Of a stretch of 36,934 bases of DNA, positions 25,855-34,897 are shown one piece after another. The position numbers and the translations under genes are program-made. Source of the DNA: Caballeronia arationis (GTDB lineage: Bacteria > Pseudomonadota > Gammaproteobacteria > Burkholderiales > Burkholderiaceae); NCBI RefSeq assembly GCF_001544975.2, contig NZ_FCOG02000063.1, forward strand, positions 1 to 36,934, written 5' to 3'. The first letter of the stretch is position 1, and each line of letters begins with the position of its first letter. The notes under the pieces are model-generated. The model ran no database searches. It was given only the letters and a program-made list of their open reading frames with translations, and was not told where the DNA came from.

Positions 25855-26679
25855 TCATATCTCCGTTTTGAATATGGCGCTGCGCGGCTGTCGCGCTTGC
25901 AGTTGTTCATCCGATCCGAGGTACACGCAACAATAGAGTGTATTTCCCTCTCTGCCGCCTAGCGTGCATGACACGGCGTTACCCTCGAACCGTATGCGGT
26001 CCGTGATCTCGCCACCTTCCACTACACGAACGAACTCGCCGGTGTTATAGCAACCCGCCCAGATGGCGCCGTGCTTGTCTGCACAGATCCCATCGGGCTG
26101 TCTGCCCTTGAGGTTCGCGAAGAGACGCCTGTTGGATAGCCTGCCGTCATTCGCTCTGTCGTACGCAGTCAGCCTGCAGCACCAGGTCTCGGCTACCACG
26201 AGCGTGCGGCCGTCGTCCTTGATCACGGCTCCATTGGGGAATTCCAGTCCCTCGGCTGCGACGCGAATGGAACCGTCAGGCTCGACCGCGTGCATATCCG
26301 TCGGTCGTATCGGCGCTCCGCCGAACAGGTCGTAGCCGAAATTCCCGACATAAACGCGGCCGGCATCATCGACGACGAGATCGTTGAGGTCACCACTCGC
26401 TATATCGCTCAGGTCCGCATAAACCGAAAGGGCGCCGTTCGACACCATCATTAGTTTCCTTTGCGCGCATGACACGACAATGGGCGTCTTGTCCGGCAGA
26501 AAGCCGATTCCCGCCGGGCGTCCCGGTACCTCACAAACGACGCTGCGCGTACCGTCTTCAGCGACGACATAAAGCTTGGAATCGAAAACGTCTGAGACCC
26601 AAAGGCGATTGTCAAACCAGCGTGGCGCCTCCAGGAAGATGAAGCCGTCGGCCACAAGCGTCGCCTGATGCTCTTTCAT
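25855..26679 (-). CDS. SMP-30/gluconolactonase family protein
   Basis: A 274-residue six-bladed beta-propeller hydrolase that opens sugar lactones to aldonic acids using a divalent metal. The metal ligand Glu17 lies in LEAPRWFDN (family form EGPxW). An Asn-Asp pair follows in LNDLVVDDAGRVYVGNFGY, and PNGAVIKDDGRTLVVAET and DGICADKHGAIWAGCYN supply the further Asn and Asp ligands. There is no signal peptide, so it is probably cytoplasmic. It is four bases upstream of the SDR gene, almost certainly co-transcribed, which fits consecutive lactone formation and hydrolysis. Confidence 0.92.
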   Translation of the reverse strand: MKEHQATLVADGFIFLEAPRWFDNRLWVSDVFDSKLYVVAEDGTRSVVCEVPGRPAGIGFLPDKTPIVVSCAQRKLMMVSNGALSVYADLSDIASGDLNDLVVDDAGRVYVGNFGYDLFGGAPIRPTDMHAVEPDGSIRVAAEGLEFPNGAVIKDDGRTLVVAETWCCRLTAYDRANDGRLSNRRLFANLKGRQPDGICADKHGAIWAGCYNTGEFVRVVEGGEITDRIRFEGNAVSCTLGGREGNTLYCCVYLGSDEQLQARQPRSAIFKTEI

Positions 26680-26814
26680 GGATATGCTCTTGTAATGGAA
26701 ATGACGCGGTGAGGTGTCTCCTTTCGAATCAGGTTATTGCCTCGTTGCCTCTCAGGTCCAGTTCGTTTTTGTTCGCTCGACGGTAAGCAAGGCTGAAGGC
26801 CCATCTTGAACCGG

Positions 26815-27105
26815 TTATTTCCCTTTCTTCAGCACATGAATCTTGTTGCTCTCGACCCAGCCTTCGGTTTTCGTCAGGTAAGCCTTGACATGCGGCGATA
26901 TGCAATGCGCGTTGAAAGTTTCCAGGCTTTCCCATCGTTCGATAAAGACGAAGCAGCGCGGCTCTTGCATATCGCGGTACATCTCGTACTGAAGCACGCC
27001 GTCTTCTTCGTGAACGGGCGCGAGCAAGCCTTCGAGCGCGTCGGCCAACTTCTCCTCGTAGCCCGGCTTTGCAAAAGAGATGGCAATCGCGGATACCTCG
27101 GACAT
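26815..27105 (-). CDS. Antibiotic-biosynthesis-monooxygenase (ABM) family small protein
   Basis: A 96-residue ferredoxin-like-fold protein of the ABM/YgiN type: an N-terminal strand with SAIAISFAKPGYEEKL, then ACHEEDGVLQYE-like core residues (VHEEDGVLQYEMYRD), CFVFIERWESLETFNAH and the C-terminal helix. Family members oxidise quinols or polyketides without a cofactor, or act in stress responses. A GGAGAA site precedes the ATG. It is the first gene of the minus-strand run, 135 bases before the lactonase, and divergent from the GMC oxidoreductase. Its role in sugar-acid metabolism is unclear; it might handle a reactive intermediate. Confidence 0.88.
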   Translation of the reverse strand: MSEVSAIAISFAKPGYEEKLADALEGLLAPVHEEDGVLQYEMYRDMQEPRCFVFIERWESLETFNAHCISPHVKAYLTKTEGWVESNKIHVLKKGK

Positions 27106-27437
27106 GGTGTTCTCCTGTCGACATGGAAAAAGGAAAGGCGAGGATATACGCGAGCTTCGGAGAACAAAAGCGCGCTCTTGCGATAGGTCAGTGCAAATCG
27201 CAACGTCGCAGGCAATCAGACGAGGCCGCGGACTAGGTGTTTCCCTTAGGAAGCGCGGGCTTTGAATGATCGGCCACCCTAATGCCGACAGGCGAAAGAC
27301 GCTGTGACGGGCGTCTGCGGACGGTCTGCATGCCGACCGAAGATCAGTTCAGCAATGCTTACCCTCAACGCCAGAAAAACCAACTAGACCTAACCGTCAA
27401 CTGGGAAATAACCTTCATCAAACAGCAACGCCCACTT
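27106..27437. promoter_or_regulatory. Divergent control region between blocks B and C
   Basis: About 330 bases separate the minus-strand ABM start and the plus-strand GMC start, so promoters for both runs must lie here. Part of it is open in the GMC frame from 27282, but that extension lacks family similarity. I could not pick out convincing -35/-10 pairs, a sigma-54 site or a clear operator palindrome by eye. Confidence 0.5.
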
Positions 27438-29102
27438 ATGAACCAGCAGTTGGACGGCATGGAAATCTACGACTACATCATCATCGGAGCGGGATCGGCG
27501 GGCTGCGCGCTTGCACGTGGCCTGAGCGATAACCCAGAGAACAAGGTCTTGCTTCTGGAAGCCGGGCCTCCCGCCGACAGGTTCTGGGTGAACACACCGG
27601 CCGGCATGGCGAAGCTGTACTTTCATAAAGAGCTCAACTGGAATTACCACACCGATTCGATGCCGGCGCTTTACAACCGAAAGATGTATTGGCCGCGCGG
27701 TAAGACACTGGGGGGCTCGAGTTCCATCAACGGAATGATCTTTATTCGTGGACATCGTAACGACTTCGACAGTTGGCGCGACCTGGGAAATCCGGGGTGG
27801 GGCTACGACGATCTCCTGACGTACTTCAAACAGATGGAGCACAACGAGCGCGGCGCGAACGACTATCGCGGCGCAGGCGGACCGCTGTGGGTCAGCGATC
27901 CCGTATTGAAGGTCCGTAGCTCACGTGATTTTATCGAGGCCGCGGCGCGTTTGGGCGTTCCTCCCACGGAGGACTTCAACGGTGCAGTGCACGACGGCGT
28001 CGGCTTCATGCAGCACACCATTCGCGGAGGACGACGCTACTCCGCCTACACGGCCTTCGTGGAACCCGTGCGTCACCGGCGCAACCTGACGGTGCTGACC
28101 GAGGCCGCTGTGCAACGCATCGTGCTGAAGGGCAATGTGGCGACAGGTGTCGAAGTCGTTGTTAAGGGAGAGCGTAGGACGTTCGATGCAGCGAAGGAAG
28201 TGATTCTGTCGGCCGGATCGCTCAACTCGCCGCAGATACTCATGCTATCCGGCATCGGGCCGGACGAAGAGTTGCAAAGACACGGCATTAAAACGCTCGT
28301 TGACATACCGGGCGTGGGGCTCAATCTCCAAGACCACTTTTATGTGCATGGAAGCTATCACTCGACGCCGGATAGTTCCTACAACCTCGAATTGGGCGGC
28401 TTCCGGAAGTATCTCGAAGGCGCACGCTATCTGCTGACGCGCAAAGGCTATCTGGCGCTCGGCTCCTCGCAAGTCGGCGCCTTCGTGAAGAGCCGTCCCG
28501 AAGAAGCGTATGCGGACTTGCAGATCAGCTTCCGGCCGATGACCTTTACCTACCATCCTGGCGGCCAGTGCGAAGTGGATCGTCAGCCAGGCATGGGCGT
28601 ATCGGTGTACCTGCTGCGTCCGCGCGCCACTGGGACCGTGACCTTGCGCTCTTCGAAGCCTGACGATCCCGCCGTGTTCAAGCCCAACTTCCTGAGCAAC
28701 GACGACGACAACAGGGCGATGATCGCGGGCGTGAAGATGATTCGTCGAATCATGTCGACGGCGCCGATCGCATCGCGCGTCATCGAAGAAGAGATTCCCG
28801 GTCCGATGGTCGAGACGGACGAGCAGATTCTTCAATGGATGGCGATGACCGGCAACTCCGCACACCATCAGGCGGGCACCTGCAAGATGGGCCGCGACCG
28901 CCTCGCTGTCGTGGATGAGCGCCTGCGCGTGAGAGGGGTCGAGCGCTTGCGGGTGGCGGATGCATCGATCATGCCGCATCTCACGTCGGGTAACACCAAC
29001 GCGCCGTCCATCATGATCGGCGTGAAGGCGGCCGACATGATTGCGAAGGACGCTTCGTCTCGTCGAGACATTCGCGAGATCGAGAGAGTGTCCGCGGTCT
29101 GA
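27438..29102 (+). CDS. GMC-family FAD-dependent alcohol/polyol oxidoreductase
   Basis: A 554-residue flavoenzyme of the glucose-methanol-choline family, oxidising alcohols to aldehydes. Seen: the ADP-binding motif YDYIIIGAGSAGC at 11-23 with Glu41 ending the second strand, GKTLGGSSSINGMIFIRG near 95-110, the GMC signature SAGSLNSPQILMLSGIGP, and the active-site His pair at 476-477 (HHQAGTC). The C-terminus carries SGNTNAPSIMIG with the second catalytic Asn. There is no signal peptide. Start choice is uncertain: an ATG at 27459 is equally plausible and the ribosome-binding sites are weak. It is 27 bases before an ALDH, so it probably forms an alcohol-to-acid pair. Relatives include choline, PEG and hydroxymethylfurfural oxidases; the substrate cannot be read. 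Confidence 0.92.
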   Translation: MNQQLDGMEIYDYIIIGAGSAGCALARGLSDNPENKVLLLEAGPPADRFWVNTPAGMAKLYFHKELNWNYHTDSMPALYNRKMYWPRGKTLGGSSSINGMIFIRGHRNDFDSWRDLGNPGWGYDDLLTYFKQMEHNERGANDYRGAGGPLWVSDPVLKVRSSRDFIEAAARLGVPPTEDFNGAVHDGVGFMQHTIRGGRRYSAYTAFVEPVRHRRNLTVLTEAAVQRIVLKGNVATGVEVVVKGERRTFDAAKEVILSAGSLNSPQILMLSGIGPDEELQRHGIKTLVDIPGVGLNLQDHFYVHGSYHSTPDSSYNLELGGFRKYLEGARYLLTRKGYLALGSSQVGAFVKSRPEEAYADLQISFRPMTFTYHPGGQCEVDRQPGMGVSVYLLRPRATGTVTLRSSKPDDPAVFKPNFLSNDDDNRAMIAGVKMIRRIMSTAPIASRVIEEEIPGPMVETDEQILQWMAMTGNSAHHQAGTCKMGRDRLAVVDERLRVRGVERLRVADASIMPHLTSGNTNAPSIMIGVKAADMIAKDASSRRDIREIERVSAV

Positions 29103-29129
29103 ACCAGCTAAGCAAAAGGAATTTCTTCA

Positions 29130-30608
29130 ATGTCAACCGCAAGTCTTCAAAGCGATCAAAGCAAGGTGCAAACTCATTATCCGCGCGTCGGCCTGTTCAT
29201 CGATGGCGAGTGGATCTACGAGCGCGAAACAGCGGTCGAAGTAAGAAACCCGGCTACGGAAGAAGTACTGGGACAGGTGCCGAAGGCGACAGGCGACGAT
29301 CTCTCGCGTGCCCTGGACGCAGCCGCACGCGGATTCTCAATCTGGCGCGACACACCGCCCCAGCAGCGCGTCAAGATCATCCAGAAAGCAGCGGCTTTGA
29401 TGCGCGAGCGGCTCGAGCTCATCGCCACGACGATCACGCTGGAAAACGGCAAGCTCTACTCCGATGCCTACGCGGAAGCCGACCGTTCGATGAACTTCTT
29501 CGAATGGAATGCGGCGCAGTCACTACGCGACTACGGGTTGATCGTGCCCGGCGAACCGCAGATGCAGAAGTTCATCTTGCGGCAGCCGATCGGACCGGTG
29601 GCCGCATTCACGCCGTGGAACGTACCGATCAGTTCGGCCGCCCGCAAAGTCAGTGCCGCTTTGTCGGCGGGGTGCTCAGTCATTCTGAAGGCGGCCGAAG
29701 AAACGCCCGCTACCGCATGTCTCGTGGTGAAGGCCTTCGAAGAGGCGGGGTTGCCGCCTGGCGTGCTGAATCTCGTGTTCGGCAATCCGGCGGAAATATC
29801 GTCGGCCCTCATTGCTTCGCCTGTCATTCGGCTCGTCACGTTTACGGGGTCGGTGCAGGTCGGCAAGCACCTCACGCAACTCGCCGCGGCGGCTATGAAG
29901 CCCGTCTTGATGGAACTCGGCGGTCACGCTCCGGTACTGGTCTGCGAGGGTGTGAATGGCGCGGCAGTCGGACGGCTCGCGGCGCGCGGCAAGACGAACG
30001 CGAGCGGACAGATCTGCGCGTCGCCATCACGGTTCATCGTTCACAGCAGCGTGTATGACGACTTCGTCGCCGCTTTCGCCGATGCGGTGAAGGATGTCCG
30101 CGTCGGCGACGGCTTCAGCAAGACCGCGCAGATGGGGCCGGTGGCAAGCGCACGGCGGCTGGCGGCCATGCAATCTTTCGTGGCGGACGCCCGGCAACGC
30201 GGTGCGCGCGTGGCTGCCGGAGGCGAGCGTATTGGCGATCGCGGCTACTTTTTCGCGCCGACCGTTCTTGCCGACGTCCCGAACGACGCGGACGCGATGA
30301 CGATAGAGCCCTTCGGCCCGCTTGCTGCTTGCGTGCGCGTCGACGATCTCAGCGAGGCCGTTGCGCTGGCCAACAGCCTCTCGGTCGGACTGGCCGCGTA
30401 TGCCTTTACCAACTCATTGGAGGACGCGGAGCGTATCGGTCGCGAACTGGAGTGCGGGGTCCTCTCCATCAACCATTTCGGCACGCCGGACGCCGATACG
30501 CCTTTTGGCGGTGTCAAGGACAGCGGCATCGGGCGTGAAGGCGGCCCATCGACGCTCGACGCCTATATGGTCACGAAGACAGTGCTGCAAAAGACAGTGC
30601 GCATTTAA
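29130..30608 (+). CDS. NAD-dependent aldehyde dehydrogenase (block C)
   Basis: A 492-residue ALDH with Asn164 (TPWNVP), Lys187 (VILKAAEE), Glu262 (MELGGHAP) and Cys296 (SGQICASP), FTGSVQVG for the cofactor and PFGGVKDSGIGREGG at the end. It is closest to the block A enzyme at 10604 but keeps the usual Lys where that one has Arg. AAGGAA before the ATG is its ribosome-binding site. The pairing with the GMC oxidoreductase suggests it oxidises that enzyme's aldehyde product. The ABC transporter follows after 184 bases and may have its own promoter. Confidence 0.94.
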   Translation: MSTASLQSDQSKVQTHYPRVGLFIDGEWIYERETAVEVRNPATEEVLGQVPKATGDDLSRALDAAARGFSIWRDTPPQQRVKIIQKAAALMRERLELIATTITLENGKLYSDAYAEADRSMNFFEWNAAQSLRDYGLIVPGEPQMQKFILRQPIGPVAAFTPWNVPISSAARKVSAALSAGCSVILKAAEETPATACLVVKAFEEAGLPPGVLNLVFGNPAEISSALIASPVIRLVTFTGSVQVGKHLTQLAAAAMKPVLMELGGHAPVLVCEGVNGAAVGRLAARGKTNASGQICASPSRFIVHSSVYDDFVAAFADAVKDVRVGDGFSKTAQMGPVASARRLAAMQSFVADARQRGARVAAGGERIGDRGYFFAPTVLADVPNDADAMTIEPFGPLAACVRVDDLSEAVALANSLSVGLAAYAFTNSLEDAERIGRELECGVLSINHFGTPDADTPFGGVKDSGIGREGGPSTLDAYMVTKTVLQKTVRI

Positions 30609-30792
30609 CAAAAAGCTCAATACCAGAAGATTCGTTCAAAAACGAGCGCAGACGTACGTTCATTGAAATTCCTACGCCCGGCGTCACTAAAGAAAACGTA
30701 TCCAGTTTGCGTGCTTCAGTAGTAAGCGCCGCCGCAACACGATCTAAGTAACGAAAGCAGCAAGACAACATAACAAATCGACGGAGACGTAA

Positions 30793-31761
30793 ATGAAGAA
30801 TCAATCCAGGAAAGTGTGCGTGATTTGGCTGGCGAGCGCGTTGGCGTTCATGGCGGACGTCGCTCTGGCGAAGGACATCACGCTTGGCTACGTTGCTGCG
30901 GGCATGCAGTACCCGTTCAACGTTGCGGCGGCAAAAGGCTTCGAGGCGGCGGCGAAGGCGGCCGGCGTCAAGACGATCGTCCTCGATGCGAAAACCAGTG
31001 TCGAGCGCCAGGGGAATTCGGTCGATGACCTCATCGCGCAAAAGGTGGATGGCATCGCCGTCCTGCCGATCGACGCCGTGGTCGCGCAGGCCTGGGTCGA
31101 TCGGGCCGCGTCTCACAACATACCGATCGTGGCCGTGGCGACGCAGGTCGGTGATCCGCAGAAGCATCCTGTGAAGGATGTTTATCCGAAGCTGACCGCG
31201 CTGGTTGCGAGCGACGAAGTGCATGCGGGATACAACGCCGGGCAAATCGCCGTGACGCTGCTCCCCAAGGGGCGCACCGCGAATATCGCAATCGTCGAGG
31301 GTGCGCCCGGTTATCCGACCGTATGGCAGACCACCCAGGGTTTCAAGGAGGCGCTCGACAAGGCGGGGATCAAGTATCGCATCGTGGCCTCGCAGCCTAC
31401 CGACTGGACGCCCGAGAAAGGCGAGTCGGTCTGCCAGAACATGCTGACGGCGCACCCGGACATCGATTTGTTCTTCAATCAGGCCGATGACATGGTGATC
31501 GGCTGCGCTCGCGCTGTGCGTTCCGCAGGCTCACACGCCAAGCTCATCGGGCGCGGTGGATCGCGTCTTGGCATCAATGCGATCAAGGTCGGCGACGTCG
31601 ATGGAACCGTCTGCATCCAGCCAGGAAAGATGGGGCAGCTCGCGTTCAAGGCGCTGTACGCAGCGGTGACGAACCCCGGCGGGACGAAGGCACAGTTCGT
31701 CGATGTCGACACGCCTCAGGTCACCAAGGCGAGCCTCGCGCAATGCGTGCCCGAGTGGTAA
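30793..31761 (+). CDS. Sugar ABC transporter periplasmic binding protein
   Basis: A 322-residue ribose/galactose-type (Peripla_BP_4) solute-binding protein. The N-terminus is a Sec signal peptide: KNQSRK, a hydrophobic core, and cleavage after ALA near residue 26. The mature part starts KDITLGYVAAGMQYPF and has the family's ASDEVHAGYNAGQIA and GAPGYPTVWQTTQGF segments, typical of substrate-binding clefts. GGAG precedes the ATG. It is followed by matching ATPase and permease genes in an operon (39-base and 11-base gaps). The ligand is probably a sugar, polyol or related molecule; the sequence does not say which. Confidence 0.93.
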   Translation: MKNQSRKVCVIWLASALAFMADVALAKDITLGYVAAGMQYPFNVAAAKGFEAAAKAAGVKTIVLDAKTSVERQGNSVDDLIAQKVDGIAVLPIDAVVAQAWVDRAASHNIPIVAVATQVGDPQKHPVKDVYPKLTALVASDEVHAGYNAGQIAVTLLPKGRTANIAIVEGAPGYPTVWQTTQGFKEALDKAGIKYRIVASQPTDWTPEKGESVCQNMLTAHPDIDLFFNQADDMVIGCARAVRSAGSHAKLIGRGGSRLGINAIKVGDVDGTVCIQPGKMGQLAFKALYAAVTNPGGTKAQFVDVDTPQVTKASLAQCVPEW

Positions 31762-31800
31762 GCACGAGCGACGACAACCGATGTGGCAGGAGAGAGACAA

Positions 31801-33339
31801 ATGGCAAACGAAGTCCCGCTGTTGCAGCTTGAGGGTGTGACGAAGACGTTCCCGAACGGGCTGACCGCGCTTCGCGGAGTCAATCTGGAAGTGTCGCGCG
31901 GTACGGTGCACGGATTACTGGGCGCAAACGGCGCTGGCAAATCGACGCTCATCAAGATTCTCTCCGGCTCGCTTGCAGCCACCGGCGGACGAATCGTCTG
32001 GAAGGGCGCCGCGGTCGAATATTCGAGTCCGAAAGCCGCGAACGACATGGGCATTGCGACCATCCACCAGCACATTCCGCTCGTGCCGACGCTCTCAGTG
32101 CTCGAGAACGTATTCCTGGGCGAAGAGGGCCGGTGGCGACGAAACACGAAGATACGGCAGCGGTTCTCGGAATTGTGCGAGCGCGTCGGATACTGGCTCG
32201 AGCCGGACGGTCTGGTAAGCGATCTGTCCATCGGGCAGCGTCAGATGGTCGCGATTTTGCAAGCGCTTGGCACGGGCGCCGAAATGATCGTGATGGACGA
32301 GCCGACAGCGTCCCTTGCCGCAAGTGAACGCGAGGTGGTGTATCGCATCGTGCGGCATCTTTCGAGAGTTGAGAAGAAGGCGATTGTATTTGTCTCGCAT
32401 TTTCTCGATGAAGTGATCGCGCTCACGGACCGCGTGACGATTCTGAGAGATGGGCAGGCGGTGGTGGACGCGCAGACGCGTGATCTCGACGAATCGCGTA
32501 TCGCTGAAGCCATCGTCGGCCGGCAGATCGTCGCGCTCGAACAGGCGACGTCGCGGCCCGTCGATGCGGCGGCCCCTGTGCTGCTGGAACTGAAGGGCCT
32601 CGCGTCTCGAGACAAGCTCGAGCCGATCTCCTTGAGCGTCAGGGCCGGCGAAGTCGTGGGCGTTGCCGGGCTCCTCGGCTCGGGTCGCAGCGAGCTGCTG
32701 CATGCGATTTTCGGCGCGGACCCGGACGCCACGGGAGAAGTACGCGTTGAAGGCCGGCTGCTCCGCCAGTCGACGGCGTCCGCAGTGAAGGCGGGGCTGG
32801 CGCTCGTGCCTGAGGACCGTATGGCGCAGGGTCTCGTGCCCGGCTTCGAAATTTGGCGCAACACGACGCTTCCCGCGCTCGATGGCGTATCGCGCGGAGG
32901 CTGGCTGCCGGACCGGATGCAAGAGCAGCAGCGAGGCGCAGAGGCCATCCGGCGCTTATCGATCAAGGCGAACTCGCCGGACATTCTCGTAACCGAACTG
33001 AGCGGTGGAAACGCGCAAAAAGTGACCATTGCGAAGTGGCTGTTCAGCGATGTAAAGGTGTTCCTGCTGGACGAGCCGACCGCCGGAATCGACATCGGTG
33101 CGAAGACCGACATTCTGTTGCTCGTGCGAGAACTGGCGGCCGCGGGAAAGGCGGTGATCGTCGTATCGTCGGAGTTCGAGGAAATCCTGGCGGTGAGCAG
33201 TCGGGTCCTGGTCATGCGTGATGGACGCTGCATCGCCGAGCGCCTGGGCCACGAAACCTCCGAGCACGAACTGATTCTGCTGTCAGGCGGCACGAGTGCA
33301 AACTCGGCGAGCACGCCACATGCAGCCGCGCAATCTTGA
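31801..33339 (+). CDS. Sugar ABC transporter ATP-binding protein (two ATPase domains)
   Basis: A 512-residue RbsA/XylG-type ATPase with two tandem nucleotide-binding domains. The first is complete: Walker A GANGAGKS at 41-48, signature LSIGQRQ, Walker B VMDEPTASL and the switch His in FVSHFLDE. The second has the degenerate Walker A GLLGSGRS (Lys to Arg) that is normal for this family, signature LSGGNAQKV and Walker B LLDEPTAGID. It powers import through the permease downstream. The start at 31801 is preferred over 31783 because AGGAGAG lies just before it. Confidence 0.95.
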   Translation: MANEVPLLQLEGVTKTFPNGLTALRGVNLEVSRGTVHGLLGANGAGKSTLIKILSGSLAATGGRIVWKGAAVEYSSPKAANDMGIATIHQHIPLVPTLSVLENVFLGEEGRWRRNTKIRQRFSELCERVGYWLEPDGLVSDLSIGQRQMVAILQALGTGAEMIVMDEPTASLAASEREVVYRIVRHLSRVEKKAIVFVSHFLDEVIALTDRVTILRDGQAVVDAQTRDLDESRIAEAIVGRQIVALEQATSRPVDAAAPVLLELKGLASRDKLEPISLSVRAGEVVGVAGLLGSGRSELLHAIFGADPDATGEVRVEGRLLRQSTASAVKAGLALVPEDRMAQGLVPGFEIWRNTTLPALDGVSRGGWLPDRMQEQQRGAEAIRRLSIKANSPDILVTELSGGNAQKVTIAKWLFSDVKVFLLDEPTAGIDIGAKTDILLLVRELAAAGKAVIVVSSEFEEILAVSSRVLVMRDGRCIAERLGHETSEHELILLSGGTSANSASTPHAAAQS

Positions 33340-33350
33340 AAGAGTGAGTA

Positions 33351-34592
33351 ATGATGAACCTGACGACTTCCACCCATTCCGGCCCGTCTCACGGCGGCAA
33401 CGGTTCTTCGGGCGGCCCAACCGAGGGCGTGACCGCGACGACGCAGACACACGCGACGGACTGGCGGCGCTTACTCGGTCTGCGCGAAATGGGCGTCTAC
33501 TATGCCCTCATCTTGCTGGTACTGGTCATCTCTGGCGTCACGGTTTATACCGGCAGGCCCAGTTACCTCAGTGTGGCGAATATCTCCAACGTTCTTTATC
33601 AGGCGTCGCTGGTTGCGATCATCGCGGTTGCAATGACGGTGATTCTGATCACCGGCAACTTCGATCTTTCGGTCGCTTCGGTGGCGGCGCTTTCTGCCGC
33701 AGTGGTCGTCGGGCTCGCGGATACCGTCGGGTTCTGGCCGGCTGCGCTCATCGCGATGCTGGTCTCGGTTTTGGCCGGCCTGTTGAATGGCGCGATCGTC
33801 CAGTATCTCGGCATCAACGCGTTCATCGTGACGCTAGGCACTTTGACCGCGATTCGCGGAGTGGTCCAGATCTATACCGATGGCCGCTCGTTATCCGTGG
33901 ACACGCCCGACGCGTTGCAGGCGATGCGGCTCTTCGAATCTGGCCGACTGCCGATAGCCGTTCCGCTTATCGTCATCGGCGCGACGCTGCTGTTGGCCGG
34001 ATGCTATTTCCTGGTTCGCGCGCGCCGTGAATCGCGCAATGTCCCGGTGACGTCGTTCGGCATGCTGGCAGCCGGAGTCTGCTGCCTCGCTCTCGTCGGG
34101 GCCGGCGGGATGTCGCTCGCCATGCCGAAGCCCGTCGTGTACATGGCTGTTTTCACGCTGATCGTCTGGTTCGTTCTGAGCATGACGAACGTCGGCCGGC
34201 GGGTGTACGCGGTAGGTGGCAATCCCGAGGCGGCCCGTTTATCGGGCATCAACGTGAAGCGGTACAAGATGGCAGGATTCATTCTCTGTAGCGCGGCGGC
34301 CGGCTTCGGCGGAATCCTATTCGGTAGCCGTCTTGGCGCAGTCAATCCGACTGCGATGCAAGGCGCGGAATTGACTGTCATCGCTTCGGCGATTCTTGGC
34401 GGCACATCATTGTTTGGCGGCGCAGGCTCCGTCATCAAAACGCTTGCGGGCGCGCTGCTGCTCTTCACCCTGACAAACGGATTCAACATACTGAATCTGG
34501 GCGCGAACTATCAGGGCGTCATCGAAGGAACGGTGGTCGTGACGGCAGCGGCCATCTATACGGTCGGCGGTACGCGGCGTCGCAAGCGGTAA
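33351..34592 (+). CDS. Sugar ABC transporter permease
   Basis: A 413-residue inner-membrane permease of the RbsC/XylH type with roughly ten hydrophobic segments. The N-terminal 40 residues are hydrophilic and Thr/Ser/Gly-rich, longer than RbsC but common in XylH-like members. The conserved cytoplasmic loop GNPEAARLSGINVKRYK, which contacts the ATPase, is followed by the family segment GAELTVIASAILGGTSLFGG. A Met-Met start makes 33354 equally possible. It follows the ATPase by 11 bases, so it is co-translated with it. Confidence 0.93.
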   Translation: MMNLTTSTHSGPSHGGNGSSGGPTEGVTATTQTHATDWRRLLGLREMGVYYALILLVLVISGVTVYTGRPSYLSVANISNVLYQASLVAIIAVAMTVILITGNFDLSVASVAALSAAVVVGLADTVGFWPAALIAMLVSVLAGLLNGAIVQYLGINAFIVTLGTLTAIRGVVQIYTDGRSLSVDTPDALQAMRLFESGRLPIAVPLIVIGATLLLAGCYFLVRARRESRNVPVTSFGMLAAGVCCLALVGAGGMSLAMPKPVVYMAVFTLIVWFVLSMTNVGRRVYAVGGNPEAARLSGINVKRYKMAGFILCSAAAGFGGILFGSRLGAVNPTAMQGAELTVIASAILGGTSLFGGAGSVIKTLAGALLLFTLTNGFNILNLGANYQGVIEGTVVVTAAAIYTVGGTRRRKR

Positions 34593-34640
34593 GCCGCGTC
34601 TGCACACGTTGCGGATTGCACGTTGCGTCCGAAGCCGTTG

Positions 34641-34844
34641 ATGCTGACTGATCGTTTCATCGGTTCCGATGCGCTGACGGCTGCCGACCGGGAGATCATT
34701 TCGCAAGGGTTGACCGCGCTCTTGCGGGAACGGTCAGTGGCCTACGAGATCGCAGTGGACGTCGCGCTTTCTCGCGGCCTCGCCCGACCGGACGTGCGCG
34801 ATTTTGGCCTGCCCGACATCCTCCGTCTCAGCCGAATAATCTAG
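34641..34844 (+). CDS. Small hypothetical protein between transporters
   Basis: A 67-residue acidic-to-neutral helical protein: LTAADREIISQGLTALLRER, then VAYEIAVDVALSRG and a C-terminal DFGLPDILRLSRII. The regular amphipathic helices and lack of Arg/Pro bias suggest a real gene. No family is recognised. A TTG start at 34623 would add six residues; the ATG has only a weak GAAG upstream. It lies 48 bases after the permease and 53 before the MHS transporter, so it is probably in the same transcript. Confidence 0.6.
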   Translation: MLTDRFIGSDALTAADREIISQGLTALLRERSVAYEIAVDVALSRGLARPDVRDFGLPDILRLSRII

Positions 34845-34897
34845 CAGAACCCATTGTTGAGCGCGTTTGTTGATAGAAGCGCTTGTGGAGAAGAAAG

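Noticed and set aside
27282..27437. 52-residue N-terminal extension of the GMC oxidoreductase
   Set aside because: The FAD motif normally begins within about ten residues of the start; the extension has no similarity and lies in the divergent promoter region.
28245..28979. 244-codon minus-strand frame opposite the GMC gene
   Set aside because: His/Arg-rich shadow of a clear flavoenzyme.
30571..31455. 294-codon minus-strand frame opposite the binding protein
   Set aside because: Arg/His-rich composition and no motifs; the plus-strand gene has a signal peptide and family segments.
32241..33452. 403-codon minus-strand frame opposite the ABC ATPase
   Set aside because: Ser/Arg/Thr-rich shadow of a gene with complete Walker and signature motifs on the plus strand; a GC3 artefact.
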